A stretch of 64,000 bases of DNA from Magnetospirillum gryphiswaldense MSR-1 v2 (GCF_000513295.1 NC_023065.1:3704501-3768500), one strand, 5' to 3'. Counted from the stretch's first letter, positions 29,124-41,416 are shown. Program-made: numbers and translations. The notes: generated by a model from the letters alone, not told the origin.

Positions 29124-29497
29124 ACGGGGAAAAGCGCGCCCTGGTGGTGGATGACAACGATGTCAATCGCATGCTGGCCGGACGTCTGTTGAACAAGGCC
29201 GGTTGGGTCGTCGACATGGCTGAGGATGGCGCCCAGGCGTTGGACTGGCTGGAGGGCAATCGGGTCGATCTGGTGCTGTTGGATATTTCCATGCCGGGCT
29301 TGAGTGGTGAGGATGTCTGTCGCACCGTCCGCGCCCGTCAATTGTGTCAAGGGGCCAAGGTGGTTGCCTATACCGCCCATGCCATGCCGGAGGAGCGCGA
29401 ACAATTCCTGGCCTGTGGTTTCGATGCCATCCTGACCAAGCCCATCAGCAAGGCCGGCATGCTGGATCTCCTCAATACGTTGGGGCTGGGCTCATGA
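29120..29497 (+). CDS. Stand-alone receiver domain protein (first)
   Basis: 125 residues, receiver only. VVDDNDVNRML gives the acidic pocket, LLDISMPGLSG the phosphoacceptor Asp, AYTAHAM the Thr and TKPI the Lys. There is no output domain. The ATG overlaps the kinase stop by four bases (ATGA), so the kinase is the likely phosphodonor and the pair behaves like a split hybrid kinase. Confidence 0.9.
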   Translation: MNGEKRALVVDDNDVNRMLAGRLLNKAGWVVDMAEDGAQALDWLEGNRVDLVLLDISMPGLSGEDVCRTVRARQLCQGAKVVAYTAHAMPEEREQFLACGFDAILTKPISKAGMLDLLNTLGLGS

Positions 29498-29949
29498 TCG
29501 CCCGGCTGCTGGCACTTTTGTTCGTGTTGACGCTGCCCTTGGCGGCGCAGGCGCAGGACAAGATCGATCCGCTGATGGTGCGGGCGCTGACTCTGAAAGC
29601 CGCCACTTTACTGGCCGACGAAGGGGCCGAGGCGGCGCGCCCGCGCTTTCATGCCCAAGGTGAATTCCGCTTCGGCGAAATTTATGTCAACGTCATCGAT
29701 CTGAACGGCGCCTGGGTGATCTATCCGCCGGCACCAAAGAACGAGGGCAAGTCGGTGCTGAACGTCACCGACAGCGATGGCAAATTGCTGGTCAAGGAAA
29801 TCATCAAGGTGGCCGAGGACCAGGGCGAGGGTTGGGTGGAGTATCGTTGGCTCAATCCCGCCAGTAACCGCATCGAGCCCAAGCTGACCTTCGTCAAACG
29901 CGTTCCCGGCAAGGATCTGATCGCCTATGTCGGGCTTTATCGTCCATAG
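29494..29949 (+). CDS. Secreted single-Cache-domain protein
   Basis: 151 residues. A signal peptide (MIARLLALLFVLTLPLAAQAQ, cleavage after AQA) is followed by a domain with the sCache_2 pattern: GEIYVNVIDLNGAWVIYPPAPKNEGKSV, VKEIIKVAEDQGEGWVEYRWLNP and KLTFVKRVPGKDLIAYVGLY. It would be a soluble periplasmic ligand-binding protein. Its ATG overlaps the receiver stop, so it is made with the kinase. It may present a ligand to the kinase sensor domain. A second protein of the same kind is at 59279-59767. Confidence 0.8.
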   Translation: MIARLLALLFVLTLPLAAQAQDKIDPLMVRALTLKAATLLADEGAEAARPRFHAQGEFRFGEIYVNVIDLNGAWVIYPPAPKNEGKSVLNVTDSDGKLLVKEIIKVAEDQGEGWVEYRWLNPASNRIEPKLTFVKRVPGKDLIAYVGLYRP

Positions 29950-29958
29950 GGGAAAAGC

Positions 29959-30369
29959 ATGACCGAGCAACTGGAACAGCGTGTCGGTGCCGCCCTGGCC
30001 GACAAGACATTGCTGGTGGTGGAAGACACCTCGTCGTCGCGGCTGCTGGTCGCCGGTCTGCTGCGCGGCCTGGGCGCGGCCAAGGTGGTCGCCGCCATCG
30101 ATGGTCAGGACGCCTTGACCAAGCTGAACCCGGTGCCCGACGTGGTGCTGTGCGACTGGGTGATGCCGAAGATGGACGGGCTGGAATTGCTGACCCGGCT
30201 GAAAGCCGATCATCCGGGGGTCAAGTTCATCATGATGACGGTGAAGACCGAAGCCGAGGCGGTGATCCAAGCGCGCCAGCACGGCGTCGATGGTTATGTG
30301 GCCAAGCCGTTCACCCGCGACAGCCTGTTGGCGGCGCTGGCCAAGGTGCTTGGGGTGGCCGTCGCGTGA
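29959..30369 (+). CDS. CheY-like stand-alone receiver protein (second)
   Basis: 136 residues. A ~15-residue N-terminal extension, then a receiver: LLVVEDTSSSRLLVAGLLR, phosphoacceptor DVVLCDWVMPKMDGLELL, MMTVKTE (Thr) and VAKPFT (Lys). DWxMPxMDGLELL is CheY-like. It has no output domain. It starts 9 bases after the Cache gene and its end overlaps the HPt gene. Confidence 0.9.
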   Translation: MTEQLEQRVGAALADKTLLVVEDTSSSRLLVAGLLRGLGAAKVVAAIDGQDALTKLNPVPDVVLCDWVMPKMDGLELLTRLKADHPGVKFIMMTVKTEAEAVIQARQHGVDGYVAKPFTRDSLLAALAKVLGVAVA

Positions 30370-30743
30370 CCGCATGGCGGGATGCGCCGCTGCTGGATGC
30401 TGGGGTGATCGCGCAATTGCAGGCCGATCTCGAGGCGGACGAGTTGGCGGAAATCCTGGCCGCTTTCGCCGCCGATATCCACAGCCGCGCGGACCAATTG
30501 GCCGCCGCCCTGGCTGCCGGGGACGCCGAGCTGGCACACCGTGCCGCCCATAGTCTGAAGGGAGCGGCGCTCAATCTCGGGCGCCAGCGTTTGGGGCTGA
30601 TCTGCGCCCATTTCCAGCATGCGGGCCAGGCCGACATCAAGGCTCTGTGGCCCGAATTCGCCACCATCTGCGATGCCGTCTTGGCGGCGCAGGGGCAGAC
30701 GGGTCTTGCCTTTGAGGTGGATTCGTCTATAGTCCGCGCTTAG
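30366..30743 (+). CDS. HPt phosphotransfer protein
   Basis: 125 residues from a GTG that overlaps the previous stop (GTGA). A four-helix HPt domain with the phosphorylatable His in AHRAAHSLKGAALNLGRQRL. It would shuttle phosphate between the two receivers made from this operon. It is the last gene; a strong terminator follows at 30797. Confidence 0.88.
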   Translation: MTAWRDAPLLDAGVIAQLQADLEADELAEILAAFAADIHSRADQLAAALAAGDAELAHRAAHSLKGAALNLGRQRLGLICAHFQHAGQADIKALWPEFATICDAVLAAQGQTGLAFEVDSSIVRA

Positions 30744-30796
30744 ACACATTCTTGCGTGCCTGTCCAAGAAGCGCTGCTGGAGGACGGGATTGCAGG

Positions 30797-30825
30797 GTGG
30801 GCCATTGGCCCACTTTTTGTTTTTT
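30797..30825 (+). terminator. Rho-independent terminator before rimP
   Basis: GTGGGCC (30797-30803) and GGCCCAC (30807-30813) around ATT, followed by TTTTTGTTTTTT. It ends the signalling operon and isolates the rimP-nusA cluster. A second small stem (GGGCC/GGCCC, 30861-30876) lies in the rimP leader. Confidence 0.85.
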
Positions 30826-30890
30826 CTGGGGGCCGCTTGCGGCTTTTGCTTATTTTCTAAGGGCCGCTTCAGGCCCAGGGTAGTTTGGGA

Positions 30891-31406
30891 ATGGATCTTC
30901 AACAGCGTTTGGAAGCATTGTTCGCCCCCACTTTGGAAGCCATGGGCTACGAAATGGTGCGGGTGATGTTCCAAGGTCGCAGTCATCCGACGCTTCAGGT
31001 GATGGCCGAGCGCAAGGACGGTCGCAACATGACCGTGGACGATTGCGCCGATATCAGCCGGTCGCTGTCGGCGCTTTTGGATGTGGAAGACCCCATCCAA
31101 AGCGCTTATGCGCTGGAAGTCAGCTCGCCCGGTATCGACCGGCCGCTGACCCGGGCCAAGGATTTCGTCACCTGGGCCGGTTTCGAGGTAAAGCTTGAAG
31201 CTTTGGTCGGCGTCGATGGACGCAAGCGGTTTCGCGGCAAGCTGTTGGGGCTTGAGGGCGAGGCCGTGCGCCTGTTCGCCGATGGGGCCGAGGTTTTAGT
31301 GCCTTTGACCGACCTGAAAAGCGCCAAGCTGGTTCTGACCGATGAATTGATCGCCGCCGTAACCCGGGATGAAGACCCGCAGGCGGACCAACAGGGAAAC
31401 GAATAG
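30891..31406 (+). CDS. rimP: Ribosome maturation factor RimP
   Basis: 171 residues from ATG 30891 (an in-frame TTG lies six bases upstream). LEALFAPTLEAMGYEMVRVMFQG and the ALEVSSPGIDRPLTRAKDF motif are RimP signatures. It assists 30S assembly. It is the first gene of the nusA-infB cluster, directly abutting nusA. Confidence 0.95.
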   Translation: MDLQQRLEALFAPTLEAMGYEMVRVMFQGRSHPTLQVMAERKDGRNMTVDDCADISRSLSALLDVEDPIQSAYALEVSSPGIDRPLTRAKDFVTWAGFEVKLEALVGVDGRKRFRGKLLGLEGEAVRLFADGAEVLVPLTDLKSAKLVLTDELIAAVTRDEDPQADQQGNE

Positions 31407-32918
31407 ATGGAACGTATCGCAGCTCTGCCCCGCCCGGAACTCCTGCAAGTCGCCGACGCCGTCGCCCGCGACAAGGGTATCGACCGCGACGAGGTTCTGG
31501 AAGCCATGGAACAGGCGATCCAGAAGGCTGGCCGCTCCAAATACGGTCACGAGCATGACATCCGTGCTCATATCGACCGCAAGACCGGCGAAATTCAGCT
31601 GGCCCGCTACATCGAAGTGGTGGAAGAAGAGGTCGAGAACGAGGCCACCCAAGTGCCGCTGGCCCGTGCGCTCAAGAAGAATCCCGGCGCCAAGGCCGGT
31701 GACTTCCTGGTCGACCCGCTGCCGCCCATCGATTTCGGTCGCATCGCCGCCCAGACCGCCAAGCAGGTCATCGTCCAGAAGGTGCGCGATGCCGAGCGTC
31801 AGCGCCAGTTCAACGAATACAAGGACCGCGTCGGCGAGATCAGCAATGGTCTGGTCAAGCGCGTCGAGTTCGGCAACGTCATCGTCGATCTGGGTCGGGC
31901 CGAGGCGCTGTTGCGCCGCGACGAACTGATCCCGCGCGAGACCTTCCGCACCGGTGACCGCGTCCGCGCCTACATCGCCGACGTCCGGCAAGAGCCGCGC
32001 GGCCCGCAGATTTTCCTGTCGCGCACCAGCCCCATCTTCATGTCCAAGCTGTTCGCTCAGGAAGTGCCGGAAATCTATGACGGCATCATCGAGATCAAGG
32101 CGGTGGCCCGCGATCCCGGTTCGCGCGCCAAGATCGCCGTGATCAGCCACGATTCGTCCATCGATCCGGTCGGCGCCTGCGTCGGCATGCGCGGTTCCCG
32201 CGTGCAGGCGGTGGTGGCCGAGTTGCAGGGCGAGAAGATCGACATCATTCCGTGGTCGGGCGAATACGCCACTTTCGTCGTCAACGCCCTGGCCCCGGCG
32301 GAAGTGTCCAAGGTGGTGCTGGACGATGAAACCCACACCATGGAAGTGGTGGTCCCCGACGACCAGTTGAGCCTGGCCATCGGTCGTCGCGGCCAGAACG
32401 TGCGTCTGGCGTCGCAACTGACCGGCTGGTCCATCGACATCATGACCGAAGCCGAGGAATCGGAGCGCCGCAACGAAGAGTTCCGCTCGCGCTCCAAGCT
32501 GTTCATCGATGCCCTCGATGTGGACGACGTCATCGCCCATTTGCTGGTGACCGAAGGCTTCACCACCGTCGAGGAAGTGGCCTATGTGCCGCTCGAGGAT
32601 CTGAGCGGCATCGAAGGTTTCGACGAAGACGTCGCCGCCGAGTTGCAGCAGCGGGCGCGGACCTTCCTGGCCGAACAGGACGAACGCTACGACGCCATGC
32701 GCAAAGATCTGGGCGTCAGCGACGAAATGGCTGCGCTGGAAGGCCTGAGCCCGGCTATGCTGGTCAAGCTGGGGCACCGCGAGATCAAGACTTTGGACGA
32801 TCTGGGCGATCTGGCTTCGGACGAGTTGATCGACATCGTCGGCAAGGACGAAATGAACGAGGACCAGGCCAACGCGGTGATCATGGCCGCGCGCGCCCAT
32901 TGGTTCGATGGAGAATAA
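31407..32918 (+). CDS. nusA: Transcription termination/antitermination factor NusA
   Basis: 503 residues: N-terminal RNA-polymerase-binding domain, S1 domain (about 135-200), two KH domains ([26 protein letters not shown] and [21 protein letters not shown]) and C-terminal helix-hairpin-helix AR repeats ([19 protein letters not shown], then [21 protein letters not shown]), as usual in proteobacteria. It controls pausing, termination and antitermination. Translation follows rimP with no gap. Confidence 0.97.
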   Translation: MERIAALPRPELLQVADAVARDKGIDRDEVLEAMEQAIQKAGRSKYGHEHDIRAHIDRKTGEIQLARYIEVVEEEVENEATQVPLARALKKNPGAKAGDFLVDPLPPIDFGRIAAQTAKQVIVQKVRDAERQRQFNEYKDRVGEISNGLVKRVEFGNVIVDLGRAEALLRRDELIPRETFRTGDRVRAYIADVRQEPRGPQIFLSRTSPIFMSKLFAQEVPEIYDGIIEIKAVARDPGSRAKIAVISHDSSIDPVGACVGMRGSRVQAVVAELQGEKIDIIPWSGEYATFVVNALAPAEVSKVVLDDETHTMEVVVPDDQLSLAIGRRGQNVRLASQLTGWSIDIMTEAEESERRNEEFRSRSKLFIDALDVDDVIAHLLVTEGFTTVEEVAYVPLEDLSGIEGFDEDVAAELQQRARTFLAEQDERYDAMRKDLGVSDEMAALEGLSPAMLVKLGHREIKTLDDLGDLASDELIDIVGKDEMNEDQANAVIMAARAHWFDGE

Positions 32919-33528
32919 GGCTCTGCCGGAAACGGACGAAGACGACGAATTGCGCAAGGGGCCCAACCGGCGGTGCATCGCCACCGGGACGGTCATGCCG
33001 AAAGAGAGCTTGCTCCGGTTCGTCGTCGGGCCTGATAATGAAGTGGTTCCCGATGTGGAAGGCCGCCTGCCCGGACGGGGAATATGGTTGAGCCCTCGCC
33101 GGGATGTGGTAAATACTGCGTTATCCAAGCGTCTTTTCGCCAAGGCTGCCCGGCGCGCGGTTTCCGTGCCCGAGGATTTGGCGGATCGGATCGAAAGGCT
33201 GCTGACCCGCCGCTGTCTGGACGCTCTGGCTTTGGCCCGGCGCGCGGCGCAGGCGGTGTGCGGCTTCGAGAAGGTCAAGGCCGAGTTGAAGTCCGGCAAG
33301 GTTGGCGTGCTGGTGCAAGCCGGCGACGCTGCCCAGGACGGGCGGGACAAGTTGAAGGCGCTGGCCCCCGGCGTCGTCGTGGTCGATTTGTTCGACGCGG
33401 CAGAATTGGGGGCGGTGTTCGGCCGCGACCACGCGGTCCATGTCTGTGTCGCGCCGGGCGGGTTAGCCCGCCGGCTGGCGTCGGAGGCGGTCTTTTTGGC
33501 CGGCTTCCGGCAGGACAGAACGCCATGA
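32908..33528 (+). CDS. YlxR (DUF448) plus L7Ae-like RNA-binding protein
   Basis: 206 residues overlapping nusA by 11 bases. Residues 20-95 are YlxR/DUF448 (NRRCIATGTVMPKESLLRFV, GRGIWLSPRRDVVNTAL). The rest resembles the L7Ae/YlxQ fold (LARRAAQAVCGFEKVKAELK, LVQAGDAAQDGRDKLK). The fusion of the two is common in alphaproteobacteria between nusA and infB. The role is RNA binding, not further defined. Confidence 0.9.
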   Translation: MENKALPETDEDDELRKGPNRRCIATGTVMPKESLLRFVVGPDNEVVPDVEGRLPGRGIWLSPRRDVVNTALSKRLFAKAARRAVSVPEDLADRIERLLTRRCLDALALARRAAQAVCGFEKVKAELKSGKVGVLVQAGDAAQDGRDKLKALAPGVVVVDLFDAAELGAVFGRDHAVHVCVAPGGLARRLASEAVFLAGFRQDRTP

Positions 33529-33593
33529 GATAAGCATGTTCCCAGGGCGGGCCGCCGGTCCGTCCGTTCCGCGAAAGAGATGAAGTCTACTAC

Positions 33594-36257
<2,664 letters not shown>

Positions 36258-36290
36258 AGGACACCGTCCCATCCTGCGGAGGACCAGGCA

Positions 36291-36725
36291 ATGCCCAGAG
36301 GCCAAAAGCCACCGACCCAGCGCCAGTTGCGCGTGGGCGAGGAGCTGCGTCACATCATCGCCAACATCATCGAGCGCGGAGAAATCCGCGATCCCGATCT
36401 GGCCGGTCGCGCCATCACCGTGACCGAGGTGCGCATCAGTCCCGACCTGAAGAACGCCACCGTCTTCGTCGTCCCCTTGGGCGGCGGCGAGGTGGAGAAA
36501 GTGGTCAAGGGGCTGAAGCGGGCGCGATCCTTTATCCGTCACGAAGTCGCCCGTCAGGTCGATCTGCGCATCGCCCCCGATCTGTTCTTCCAAGCCGACA
36601 CCAGCTTCGACGAGGCCAGCCACATCGACGCTCTGCTGCGCAGTCCCCAGGTCCGGCGCGACCTGGGCGCCAACGATGATATGCGTGGAGCTGAAGTCGT
36701 CGATGGCGAAGACGACGGCGAGTGA
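36291..36725 (+). CDS. rbfA: 30S ribosome-binding factor RbfA
   Basis: 144 residues. QRQLRVGEELRHIIANIIERGEIRDPDL, ITVTEVRISPDLKNATVFVVPLGG and VARQVDLRIAPDLFFQADTSFDEA are conserved RbfA segments, with an acidic tail. It binds 16S rRNA during cold-sensitive maturation. A GGAGGA ribosome site precedes the ATG. Confidence 0.95.
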   Translation: MPRGQKPPTQRQLRVGEELRHIIANIIERGEIRDPDLAGRAITVTEVRISPDLKNATVFVVPLGGGEVEKVVKGLKRARSFIRHEVARQVDLRIAPDLFFQADTSFDEASHIDALLRSPQVRRDLGANDDMRGAEVVDGEDDGE

Positions 36726-36758
36726 TATGATTTTCGCCGTCATGCCCGCGCAGACGCC

Positions 36759-36900
36759 TGTGAATTTATCCGCTCCCTTTTACCGTCACTCCCGCGAAGG
36801 CGGGAGTCCAGAGGGTGCGCTTCCATCCTTTCCGCGACTCCTGGATACCCGCCTTCGCGGGTATGACGGGGTGAAAGGTGAAGTCCTCAATAAATTCACA
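36759..36900. repeat. MITE-like element carrying palindromic repeat, copy 1
   Basis: In the 206-base gap between rbfA and truB. The outer ends are a perfect 11-bp inverted repeat, TGTGAATTTAT (36759-36769) and ATAAATTCACA (36890-36900). Inside (36784-36868) are two GC-rich hairpins, ACTCCCGC/GCGGGAGT and ATACCCGC/GCGGGTAT, bounded by CGTCA and TGACG. The core recurs at 56297 and 59784. It does not encode protein. Confidence 0.8.
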
Positions 36901-36931
36901 CGCTCTTTGGCGGCAATGACGGCTTCATTTC

Positions 36932-37897
36932 ATGGCCCGTAAGCGCAAAGGCATTGCCATCGATGGCTGGCTGGCCATCGACAAGCCGGTGGGCATCGGT
37001 TCGACCCAGGTGGTGTCCATCGTCCGGCGCACCCTGAACGCGGCCAAGGTCGGTCATGGTGGCACCCTTGATCCGTTGGCCGACGGCATCCTGCCCATCG
37101 CCCTGGGCGAGGCGACCAAGACGGTGCAATGGGTGATGGACGGGGCCAAGACCTATCGCTGCACCATTCGCTTCGGTCAGGCCCGTTCCACCGACGATCT
37201 GGAGGGCGAGGTCATCGCCACCTCCGACGTGCGGCCCTCGGCCCAGGCCATCCATGACATGCTGCCGCGCTTCACTGGCGATATTTCCCAGGTGCCGCCC
37301 ATCTTTTCCGCCATCAAGGTGGCGGGCGAACGTGCCTATGATCTGGCCCGCGCCGGTGAACAGGTGGACTTGAAGGCGCGGGTGGTCAGCATCCATGGCC
37401 TGACCGTGCTGGGCATGGCCGATGCCGACCATGTTGAACTGGAAGTCCGCTGCGGCAAGGGCACCTATATCCGTTCACTCGCCCGCGATCTGGCCGTCGC
37501 CTTGGGGTCGGTCGGCCATATCACCCGGCTGCGGCGGCTGGCCTGTGGTCCGTTCACCGAACAAAACGCGATTTCCCTGGACAAATTCACCACTGTGGGG
37601 CAACTTCCCGCCCTTCGGGCATATCTGCTTCCGATCGAGACCGCGCTGGACGACATCCCGGCGCTGGCCCTGACGGCGGCGGAGGCCCGGCGTCTCCACA
37701 GCGGTCAGGTTCTGGCCATCGGCCAATTGGCTGACCGCGACGCACTGCCCGCCAGGCCGCAGAACCTCACGGTTCGGGCCATGGACGGAAACAGGCTGGT
37801 GGCGCTGGCGTGCTGCGACGGCACTGAAGTCCGATCGCTGCGCGTTATCAATCTCCAACCATCTCATGCAGGAGAAGACGATGTCGATTACGCCTGA
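36932..37897 (+). CDS. truB: tRNA pseudouridine-55 synthase
   Basis: 321 residues. The catalytic Asp is in [78 protein letters not shown] and [17 protein letters not shown] are the other TruB blocks. The ATG has no strong ribosome site, perhaps because the repeat element upstream displaced the ancestral leader. The end overlaps rpsO. Confidence 0.96.
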   Translation: MARKRKGIAIDGWLAIDKPVGIGSTQVVSIVRRTLNAAKVGHGGTLDPLADGILPIALGEATKTVQWVMDGAKTYRCTIRFGQARSTDDLEGEVIATSDVRPSAQAIHDMLPRFTGDISQVPPIFSAIKVAGERAYDLARAGEQVDLKARVVSIHGLTVLGMADADHVELEVRCGKGTYIRSLARDLAVALGSVGHITRLRRLACGPFTEQNAISLDKFTTVGQLPALRAYLLPIETALDDIPALALTAAEARRLHSGQVLAIGQLADRDALPARPQNLTVRAMDGNRLVALACCDGTEVRSLRVINLQPSHAGEDDVDYA

Positions 37898-38150
37898 GCG
37901 TACCCAGGAACTGATCACGGAATACGGCACCAAGCCGGGCGATACCGGTTCGCCGGAAGTCCAGGTCGCCATTTTGTCCGAACGCATTCGCAATCTGACC
38001 GAGCACATGAAGTCCCACAAGAAGGACTTCCATTCGCGCCGCGGTCTGTTGATCATGGTCGGCCAGCGCCGCCGCATGCTCGACTACGTCAAGAGCGTGA
38101 ATGTTGGCCGTTACGAGCAGCTGATCGCCCGTCTGGGCCTGCGCAAGTAA
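37881..38150 (+). CDS. rpsO: 30S ribosomal protein S15
   Basis: 89 residues, full S15. [45 protein letters not shown] and [22 protein letters not shown] are conserved. The ATG at 37881 lies inside the end of truB (overlap of 17 bases) behind a CAGGAGAAGACG ribosome site. Confidence 0.98.
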   Translation: MSITPERTQELITEYGTKPGDTGSPEVQVAILSERIRNLTEHMKSHKKDFHSRRGLLIMVGQRRRMLDYVKSVNVGRYEQLIARLGLRK

Positions 38151-38174
38151 TTCTGGTCGGTTAAGATCGGCGCC

Positions 38175-38224
38175 GGAGCCCCGGTCAGTCGTCAAGAGCG
38201 GCTGGGGCTCCCGTCGATTTTTTT
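38175..38224 (+). terminator. Rho-independent terminator after rpsO
   Basis: GGAGCCCC (38175-38182) pairs with GGGGCTCC (38204-38211), followed by CGTCGA and seven T. It separates rpsO from pnp, so pnp has its own promoter or depends on readthrough. Confidence 0.8.
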
Positions 38225-38293
38225 GTATTTATCCCAGCCGCCATGGCGGCGGCGGCCAAGCCCGCGGATGCGGGCGCCCGGCGAGGGACTTAC

Positions 38294-38381
38294 AACGGTC
38301 ACCCCTGACCGTTGGGATTATATTTTGCGTGGTGATGCCGAAGGGCGTTTGAAGGGCAAGCGCCCTTCGGTCTCACCACGC
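38294..38381 (+). promoter_or_regulatory. pnp leader hairpins, possible RNase III / PNPase autoregulation site
   Basis: Two hairpins fill the 240 bases before pnp. The first is AACGGTCA-CCCC-TGACCGTT (38294-38313). The second is long: arms 38327-38347 and 38361-38381 pair at 19 of 21 positions around a 13-base loop, ending 85 bases before the ATG. In E. coli a long pnp leader stem is cut by RNase III and lets PNPase repress itself; the same use is inferred. The small open frame at 38223-38462 crosses these stems and is not considered a gene. Confidence 0.55.
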
Positions 38382-38466
38382 GAGGGCGTCACGTCGGCCA
38401 ATGGGGGCGATACGGACGCCGCGCTGGGCAATCCGGCCCGGTGCGCATGGAATAAGGAATGACCGT

Positions 38467-40632
38467 ATGAGCATGTTCAATGTCACCCGCAAGGAAATCA
38501 CCTGGGGTGGACGCAAGCTGGTTCTGGAAGCCGGCAAGATCGCCCGTCAGGCCGACGGCGCCGTTTTGGCCACCTATGGCGACACCACCGTGCTGTGCAC
38601 CGTGGTCGGCGCCAAGGCGCCCAAGCCGGGTATCGATTTCTTCCCGCTGACCGTCAACTACCAGGAAAAGGCGTTCGCCGCCGGCAAGATTCCCGGTGGC
38701 TTCTTCAAGCGCGAAGGCCGCCCGTCGGAAAAGGAAACCCTGGTTTCCCGTCTGATCGACCGTCCCATCCGCCCGCTCTTCGTTGACGGCTATCGCAACG
38801 AGACCCAGGTGGTCTGCACCGTGCTGTCGCACGACCTGGAGAACGATCCCGATATCGTCGCCATGGTCGGCGCCTCCGCCGCGCTCACCATTTCCGGCCT
38901 GCCCTTCATGGGCCCCATCGCCGCCGCCCGCGTCGGTTACATCAACGGCGAATACGTGCTGAACCCGACCACCGCTCAGGTGAAGGAATCGGCGCTTGAT
39001 CTGGTCGTCGCCGGCACCGTCGAAGGCGTGCTGATGGTCGAATCGGAAGCCAAGGAATTGTCGGAAGACATCATGCTGGGCGCCGTCATGCACGGCCACC
39101 GCGAATTCCAGGCGGTGATCCAGGCGATCATCGACATGGCCGAAAGCTGCGCCAAGGAGCCCTGGGACGTGCCGGCCCCGCCGGCTGAAGTCGCCGTGGT
39201 CGAAGGCAAGTTCGCTGCCGCCGGCATCCCCGCCGAACTGGCCGAAGCCTACAAGATCGTCAAGAAGCAGGACCGCTACGCCGCCGTCGGCGCCGTCAAG
39301 GTCAAGGCCCTGGCTTTGCTGACCGAGGCGGCTGAACTGGCCGTCGCCGGCCCGATCTTCAAGCACATGGAAGCCGACGTCGTCCGTGGCAACATCCTGA
39401 AGACCGGCATCCGCATCGACGGTCGCGATACCAAGACCGTGCGCGCCATCGAAAGCCAGGTCGGCGTGCTGCCGCGCGCCCATGGTTCCGCCCTGTTCAC
39501 CCGTGGCGAAACCCAGGCCCTGGTGGTCGCCACCTTGGGCACCGGCCAGGACGAGCAGATCATCGACGCGCTCGACGGCGAATACCGCGAAAACTTCATG
39601 CTGCACTACAACTTCCCCCCCTATTCGGTGGGTGAAGCCGGTCGCATGGGCAGCCCGGGCCGTCGTGAAATCGGCCATGGCAAGCTGGCCTGGCGCGCCG
39701 TGCGCCCGTGCCTGCCGACCAAGGAATCCTTCCCCTACACCATCCGCGTGGTGTCGGAAATCACCGAGTCCAACGGCTCGTCCTCCATGGCCACCGTCTG
39801 CGGTTCCAGCTTGGCCATGATGGATGCCGGCGTGCCGATGCCGCGCCCGGTCGCCGGTATTGCCATGGGCCTGATCAAGGAAGACAGCGGCTTCGCCGTG
39901 TTGTCCGACATCCTGGGTGACGAAGATCACCTGGGTGACATGGACTTCAAGGTGGCCGGCACCGCCGAAGGCGTCACCGCCTTGCAGATGGACATCAAGA
40001 TCACCTCGATCACCGAGGAGATCATGAAGATCGCCCTGGGTCAGGCCAAGGATGGCCGTCTGCACATCCTGGGCGAGATGTCCAAGGGTCTGGACAGCGC
40101 CCGTACCGAAGTCTCGGGCAATGCGCCCCGGATCATCACCTTCAACATCCCGAAGGAAAAGATCCGCGAAGTCATCGGCACCGGCGGCAAGGTCATTCGC
40201 GAGATTTGCGAAAACACCGGCGCCAAGATCGACATCGACGACGACGGCACCATCAAGGTGGCTTCGGTTGACGCCGATGCCGGCCAGCGCGCCATCGACT
40301 GGATCCGCGGCATCGTCGCCGAGCCGGAACTGGGCGTGGTCTATACCGGCAAGGTGGTCAAGGTCGTCGATTTCGGCGCCTTCGTGAACTTCCTGGGCTC
40401 GCGCGACGGTCTGGTCCACATCTCGGAAATCAGCCGCGACCGCGTCGCCAAGACCGCCGACGTGCTGAAGCAGGGCGATTCGGTCAAGGTCAAGGTCTTG
40501 GGCTTCGACGATCGCGGCAAGGTCAAGCTGTCCATGAAGTGCGTCGATCAGGAAACCGGTGAGGACATCACCGCCCAGGTCGAGGCCGAACGGGCCGAGC
40601 GCTCCAAGGACCGCAAGAAGCACGACGAATAA
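38467..40632 (+). CDS. pnp: Polyribonucleotide nucleotidyltransferase (PNPase)
   Basis: 721 residues from the ATG with AAGGAA upstream. Two RNase PH domains ([20 protein letters not shown] in the first, [20 protein letters not shown] in the second), then KH ([20 protein letters not shown]) and S1 ([20 protein letters not shown]). It degrades RNA 3' to 5' by phosphorolysis. A strong terminator follows. Confidence 0.97.
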   Translation: MSMFNVTRKEITWGGRKLVLEAGKIARQADGAVLATYGDTTVLCTVVGAKAPKPGIDFFPLTVNYQEKAFAAGKIPGGFFKREGRPSEKETLVSRLIDRPIRPLFVDGYRNETQVVCTVLSHDLENDPDIVAMVGASAALTISGLPFMGPIAAARVGYINGEYVLNPTTAQVKESALDLVVAGTVEGVLMVESEAKELSEDIMLGAVMHGHREFQAVIQAIIDMAESCAKEPWDVPAPPAEVAVVEGKFAAAGIPAELAEAYKIVKKQDRYAAVGAVKVKALALLTEAAELAVAGPIFKHMEADVVRGNILKTGIRIDGRDTKTVRAIESQVGVLPRAHGSALFTRGETQALVVATLGTGQDEQIIDALDGEYRENFMLHYNFPPYSVGEAGRMGSPGRREIGHGKLAWRAVRPCLPTKESFPYTIRVVSEITESNGSSSMATVCGSSLAMMDAGVPMPRPVAGIAMGLIKEDSGFAVLSDILGDEDHLGDMDFKVAGTAEGVTALQMDIKITSITEEIMKIALGQAKDGRLHILGEMSKGLDSARTEVSGNAPRIITFNIPKEKIREVIGTGGKVIREICENTGAKIDIDDDGTIKVASVDADAGQRAIDWIRGIVAEPELGVVYTGKVVKVVDFGAFVNFLGSRDGLVHISEISRDRVAKTADVLKQGDSVKVKVLGFDDRGKVKLSMKCVDQETGEDITAQVEAERAERSKDRKKHDE

Positions 40633-40663
40633 GGCTCAGGCCTTAATCGGATCGATGTGACGA

Positions 40664-40695
40664 AACGCGGGTCGCGCAAGCGGCCCGCGTTTTTG
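40664..40695 (+). terminator. Rho-independent terminator after pnp
   Basis: AACGCGGG (40664-40671) pairs with CCCGCGTT (40684-40691), followed by TTTTG. Confidence 0.85.
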
Positions 40696-40708
40696 TTATT
40701 CTCGGCCC

Positions 40709-41416
40709 ATGCTTTCCCTTCCCCCCGTCATCGGCCATCGCGGCGCCGCCGGTCTGGCGCCGGAAAACACCTTGGAATCCTTCGCCCTGGCCGCCGATCT
40801 GGGTTGTACCATGGTGGAATTCGACGTCCGCCTGTCCGCCGACCGGGTGCCGGTGGTGTTTCATGACGACATTCTCGACCGCTGCACCGATGGCAGCGGT
40901 CCGGTGGCGGCGCTGACTTTGGCACAGTTGAAGCGGCTGGATGCCGGCGACGGCCAGCAAATCCCCAGTCTGGCCGAGGTGCTGGCGCTGTGTCGGGATC
41001 GTCACCTCGCCGTCAACATCGAGATCAAGCCCGATGTCGGAGCCGAGGCGGAAACCGCCCGCCTCGCCCTGGAGATCGCCGGGGCATCGTGGCCGACGGA
41101 TCGTCCGCTGCCCCTGGTTTCCAGCTTTTCCCATCAGGCCTTGGCCATGGCGCGACAGGTGGCGCCCCATTGGCCGCGCGGGCTGCTGGCCGAGCGACTG
41201 CCCAAGGATTGGCGGCGGCTTATCGATATTTATGGATGCAATACGCTCAACCTGGACCATTCAAGGTTGACGCCAAAGCGGGTGACGGAAATCAAGGCTG
41301 CCGGACTGGCTGTGCTGGCCTATACGGTCAATCGCCGGTCGCGGGCGGAAATGCTTTGGTCTCGCGGGGTTTTAGCGGTATTTTCCGACCGCCCCGATCT
41401 GTTGGTCCGGGGGTAA
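40709..41416 (+). CDS. Glycerophosphodiester phosphodiesterase
   Basis: 235 residues, a single GDPD TIM barrel without signal peptide, so cytosolic (UgpQ-like). The catalytic blocks are IGHRGAAGLAPENTLESF, EFDVRLSADRVPVVFHDD and NIEIKPD, with KRVTEIKAAGLAVLAYTVN near the end. It releases glycerol-3-phosphate from glycerophosphodiesters. It begins just after the pnp terminator; the ribosome site is weak. Confidence 0.92.
   Translation: MLSLPPVIGHRGAAGLAPENTLESFALAADLGCTMVEFDVRLSADRVPVVFHDDILDRCTDGSGPVAALTLAQLKRLDAGDGQQIPSLAEVLALCRDRHLAVNIEIKPDVGAEAETARLALEIAGASWPTDRPLPLVSSFSHQALAMARQVAPHWPRGLLAERLPKDWRRLIDIYGCNTLNLDHSRLTPKRVTEIKAAGLAVLAYTVNRRSRAEMLWSRGVLAVFSDRPDLLVRG

Noticed and set aside
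38223-38462. 79-residue open frame in the pnp leader
   Set aside because: It runs through a terminator T-run and two perfect hairpins and has no family resemblance; treated as untranslated leader.
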